From Pseudalkalibacillus berkeleyi (GTDB lineage Bacteria; Bacillota; Bacilli; Bacillales; Fictibacillaceae), in NCBI RefSeq assembly GCF_021608225.1, contig NZ_JAKIJS010000001.1, positions 2,108,001-2,172,000 on the forward strand: a DNA stretch of 64,000 nucleotides, read 5' to 3'. Below are positions 62,661 to 64,000 of this stretch, piece after piece (within the stretch, counting starts at the first letter, position 1; every line of letters starts with the position of its first letter). The notes under the pieces are model-generated. The model saw only the letters and a list, made by a program, of their open reading frames with translations, made no database searches and was not told the origin of the DNA. The position numbers and the translations under genes are program-made.

Positions 62661-63596
62661 TTAGATAACCTTTATTTGCTTTGGTAAAACTTTGATCGAA
62701 ATCGGACTTGTGCCGATTACCTCTCCATCAGCATGCATCGTAACAGGTTTGTCAGGAATGACTTCGATGTCTCTCCCTTTTAACAATGTGACTTCTTTCA
62801 TCTTTGTATGTAGTCCTAAAAATACCGTTCCAAACAGGAAAAATAGTTTTTTTCTAGATAAGTTATGTACGACACAAATATCGAATTGTCCATCATTTGG
62901 GCGGGCTTCAGGACATATTTTCATACCGCCACCGTAGTATTTTATGTTCGTAGTGGCAATGAGCCAAACATCGTCAAACACATAACGTTTGTTGTCTACT
63001 CTTATTTGAAGCGTAAATGGTTTGTATTTGAAACTAAGGTTCAATAAAGTGAAAATATAGGATAGTGAGCCTAATCCTACTTTATTCAATAGTCCTTTAT
63101 ATTTTGACTCGTTCGTCTGCTTAGCCACTTCACCGTCAAATCCAATTCCAATTGAACTTGAAAAGTAATTGGGCTTATGTTTACGAGCACTCAAACGAAA
63201 TTCGCCCAAATCATACGACCGGCTTCTTTCGAATTTAGAAGACAAAATATAGTTTAATGCATGGAGAGGCGATCTTGATAGATTGAATCCTCTCGCAAAG
63301 TCATTACCAGAACCAGCTGAGATAAATCCTACAGGAATGTTCATATATTGACCCATTCCATTAATTACCTCATGAATCGTACCATCGCCACCTACTGAAA
63401 CGATCCCCTTCATATTCTCATGATGCATGTGGCACATTTGTTGCGCAAGATCTTTCGCATGACCAGGTCTTTGTGTGAAAAAGCTTCGATACATGATGTC
63501 TCGTTTCATCAATTCCTTTTTTACTTTCTTCCAAACACGTTCACCTTTATCGTTACCTGCTTTTGGATTAATGATAAAAATTAAGAACTTTTCCAT
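62661..63596 (-). CDS. ytlR: Diacylglycerol kinase-family lipid kinase YtlR
   Basis: 311 residues. The DAGK catalytic region is IINPKAGNDKGERVW, SVGGDGTIHEVINGM and GSGNDFARGF; a C-terminal beta-domain with ITTNIKYYGGGMKICPEARPNDGQFDI and the MHADGE loop follows. It phosphorylates lipids such as diacylglycerol, sphingosine-like or ceramide analogues. AGAGGCTTCT precedes the ATG. Confidence 0.9.
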   Translation of the reverse strand: MEKFLIFIINPKAGNDKGERVWKKVKKELMKRDIMYRSFFTQRPGHAKDLAQQMCHMHHENMKGIVSVGGDGTIHEVINGMGQYMNIPVGFISAGSGNDFARGFNLSRSPLHALNYILSSKFERSRSYDLGEFRLSARKHKPNYFSSSIGIGFDGEVAKQTNESKYKGLLNKVGLGSLSYIFTLLNLSFKYKPFTLQIRVDNKRYVFDDVWLIATTNIKYYGGGMKICPEARPNDGQFDICVVHNLSRKKLFFLFGTVFLGLHTKMKEVTLLKGRDIEVIPDKPVTMHADGEVIGTSPISIKVLPKQIKVI

Positions 63597-63806
63597 AGAA
63601 GCCTCTTTCTATATGATGGACTTGTTTTGAATCCCAATGCACGTCAGTGGTACATAGGAGTTTTGGCACCGACAAGTATTCATGACCTTTTATGTTTTTC
63701 TACAAAATACCTATAAATCCTCTATTCATTCGTAAGAATTTGTCAAATTTTCGATATTTATATGTCTTAATTACTAATGAAATAAGGTCTTTAGCACTAA
63801 TGTCGA

Positions 63807-64000
63807 TTAATCGACGTCTATTTGTTGCCATGGTTCTTGAGCCGATTCCCACTCTGGTCGAAGATATGAGGTCGTTACGCAATGATCTAACAACGTCTTC
63901 GCTGCTTTAAGTTGCTTATACTTTATTGGGCTCGGTTGCCTTTTTAACTGATCTGACCATTGTTCATAAACAGACTTATCAACCACCTGGATATAAGGTG
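63807..64000 (-). CDS. C-terminal end of a gene running off the window
   Basis: The minus-strand frame is open to the edge and ends with TAA at 63807. The 63 visible codons read YIQVVDKSVYEQWSDQLK... and end in WQQIDVD. Tryptophan, proline and charged residue use look coding. By B. subtilis synteny it could be the ytlQ-like gene next to ytlR; I cannot confirm a family from this fragment. Confidence 0.6.
   Translation of the reverse strand, partial: PYIQVVDKSVYEQWSDQLKRQPSPIKYKQLKAAKTLLDHCVTTSYLRPEWESAQEPWQQIDVD

Overview
The window is chromosomal DNA of a Bacillaceae member (Bacillus sensu lato). It is A+T-rich, with strong AGGAGG-type ribosome binding sites and frequent GTG/TTG starts. The right half keeps the gene order of the Bacillus subtilis 'yt-' region: ccpA, aroA, ytxJ-ytxH-ytxG, murC, sftA, ytpR, ytpQ, ytpP, ytoQ, ytoP, ytnP, trmB, ytzH, ytmP, ytlR. 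I place it near Bacillus/Alkalihalobacillus/Pseudalkalibacillus-type organisms but cannot name a species. I see no tRNA, rRNA, CRISPR array, transposase or phage gene.

Left half (1-34 kb). It starts inside acuC and ends at ccpA. In B. subtilis these two genes flank only motP-motS; here about 33 kb of lineage-specific genes lie between them. They include an MFS exporter behind a likely leader-peptide attenuator (1.1-2.5 kb); a methyltransferase, cupin and beta-lactamase-fold cluster (3.1-4.9 kb); a sodium:solute symporter with a 40-residue accessory protein (5.1-6.8 kb); and a five-gene signalling/exopolysaccharide operon (7-14.3 kb: Hpt-REC-GGDEF-REC diguanylate cyclase, HEAT protein, processive GT2 glycosyltransferase, CheY-like regulator, hybrid histidine kinase). 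After these come a 5'-nucleotidase, a LacI regulator with a palindromic operator, an ankyrin-M48 protease with an RDD partner, a run of small modifying enzymes (peptidase E, GNATs, methyltransferase, kinase-like protein), a DHOD-like/membrane fusion protein, M50 and ABC transporter genes, an amine-oxidase-like flavoprotein and an S66 carboxypeptidase.

Right half (34-64 kb). This is the conserved core: carbon control (ccpA), aromatic biosynthesis entry (aroA), a sigma-B type stress operon (ytxGHJ), cell wall and chromosome segregation genes (murC, sftA, mltG), queuosine precursor genes (queF alone; queD-queE-queC together), chemotaxis (an MCP), and lipid and tRNA enzymes (ytlR, trmB).

The regulatory elements I can read directly are a preQ1-I riboswitch with an overlapping antiterminator and terminator upstream of queDEC, separated from queD by an interspersed repeat; a TAAA-N15-GCCGATAT sigma-D promoter in front of a disordered acidic protein; a GTTTAA-N14-GGGAAA sigma-B promoter in front of ytxG; a consensus cre box in front of a small membrane-protein gene; and the leader-peptide region of the MFS gene. 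Two imperfect-palindrome repeats (about 41.9 and 57.4 kb) look like the non-coding interspersed repeats common in Bacillaceae. Where a better-placed ribosome binding site argued for it, I moved gene starts inward and say so in the entry.
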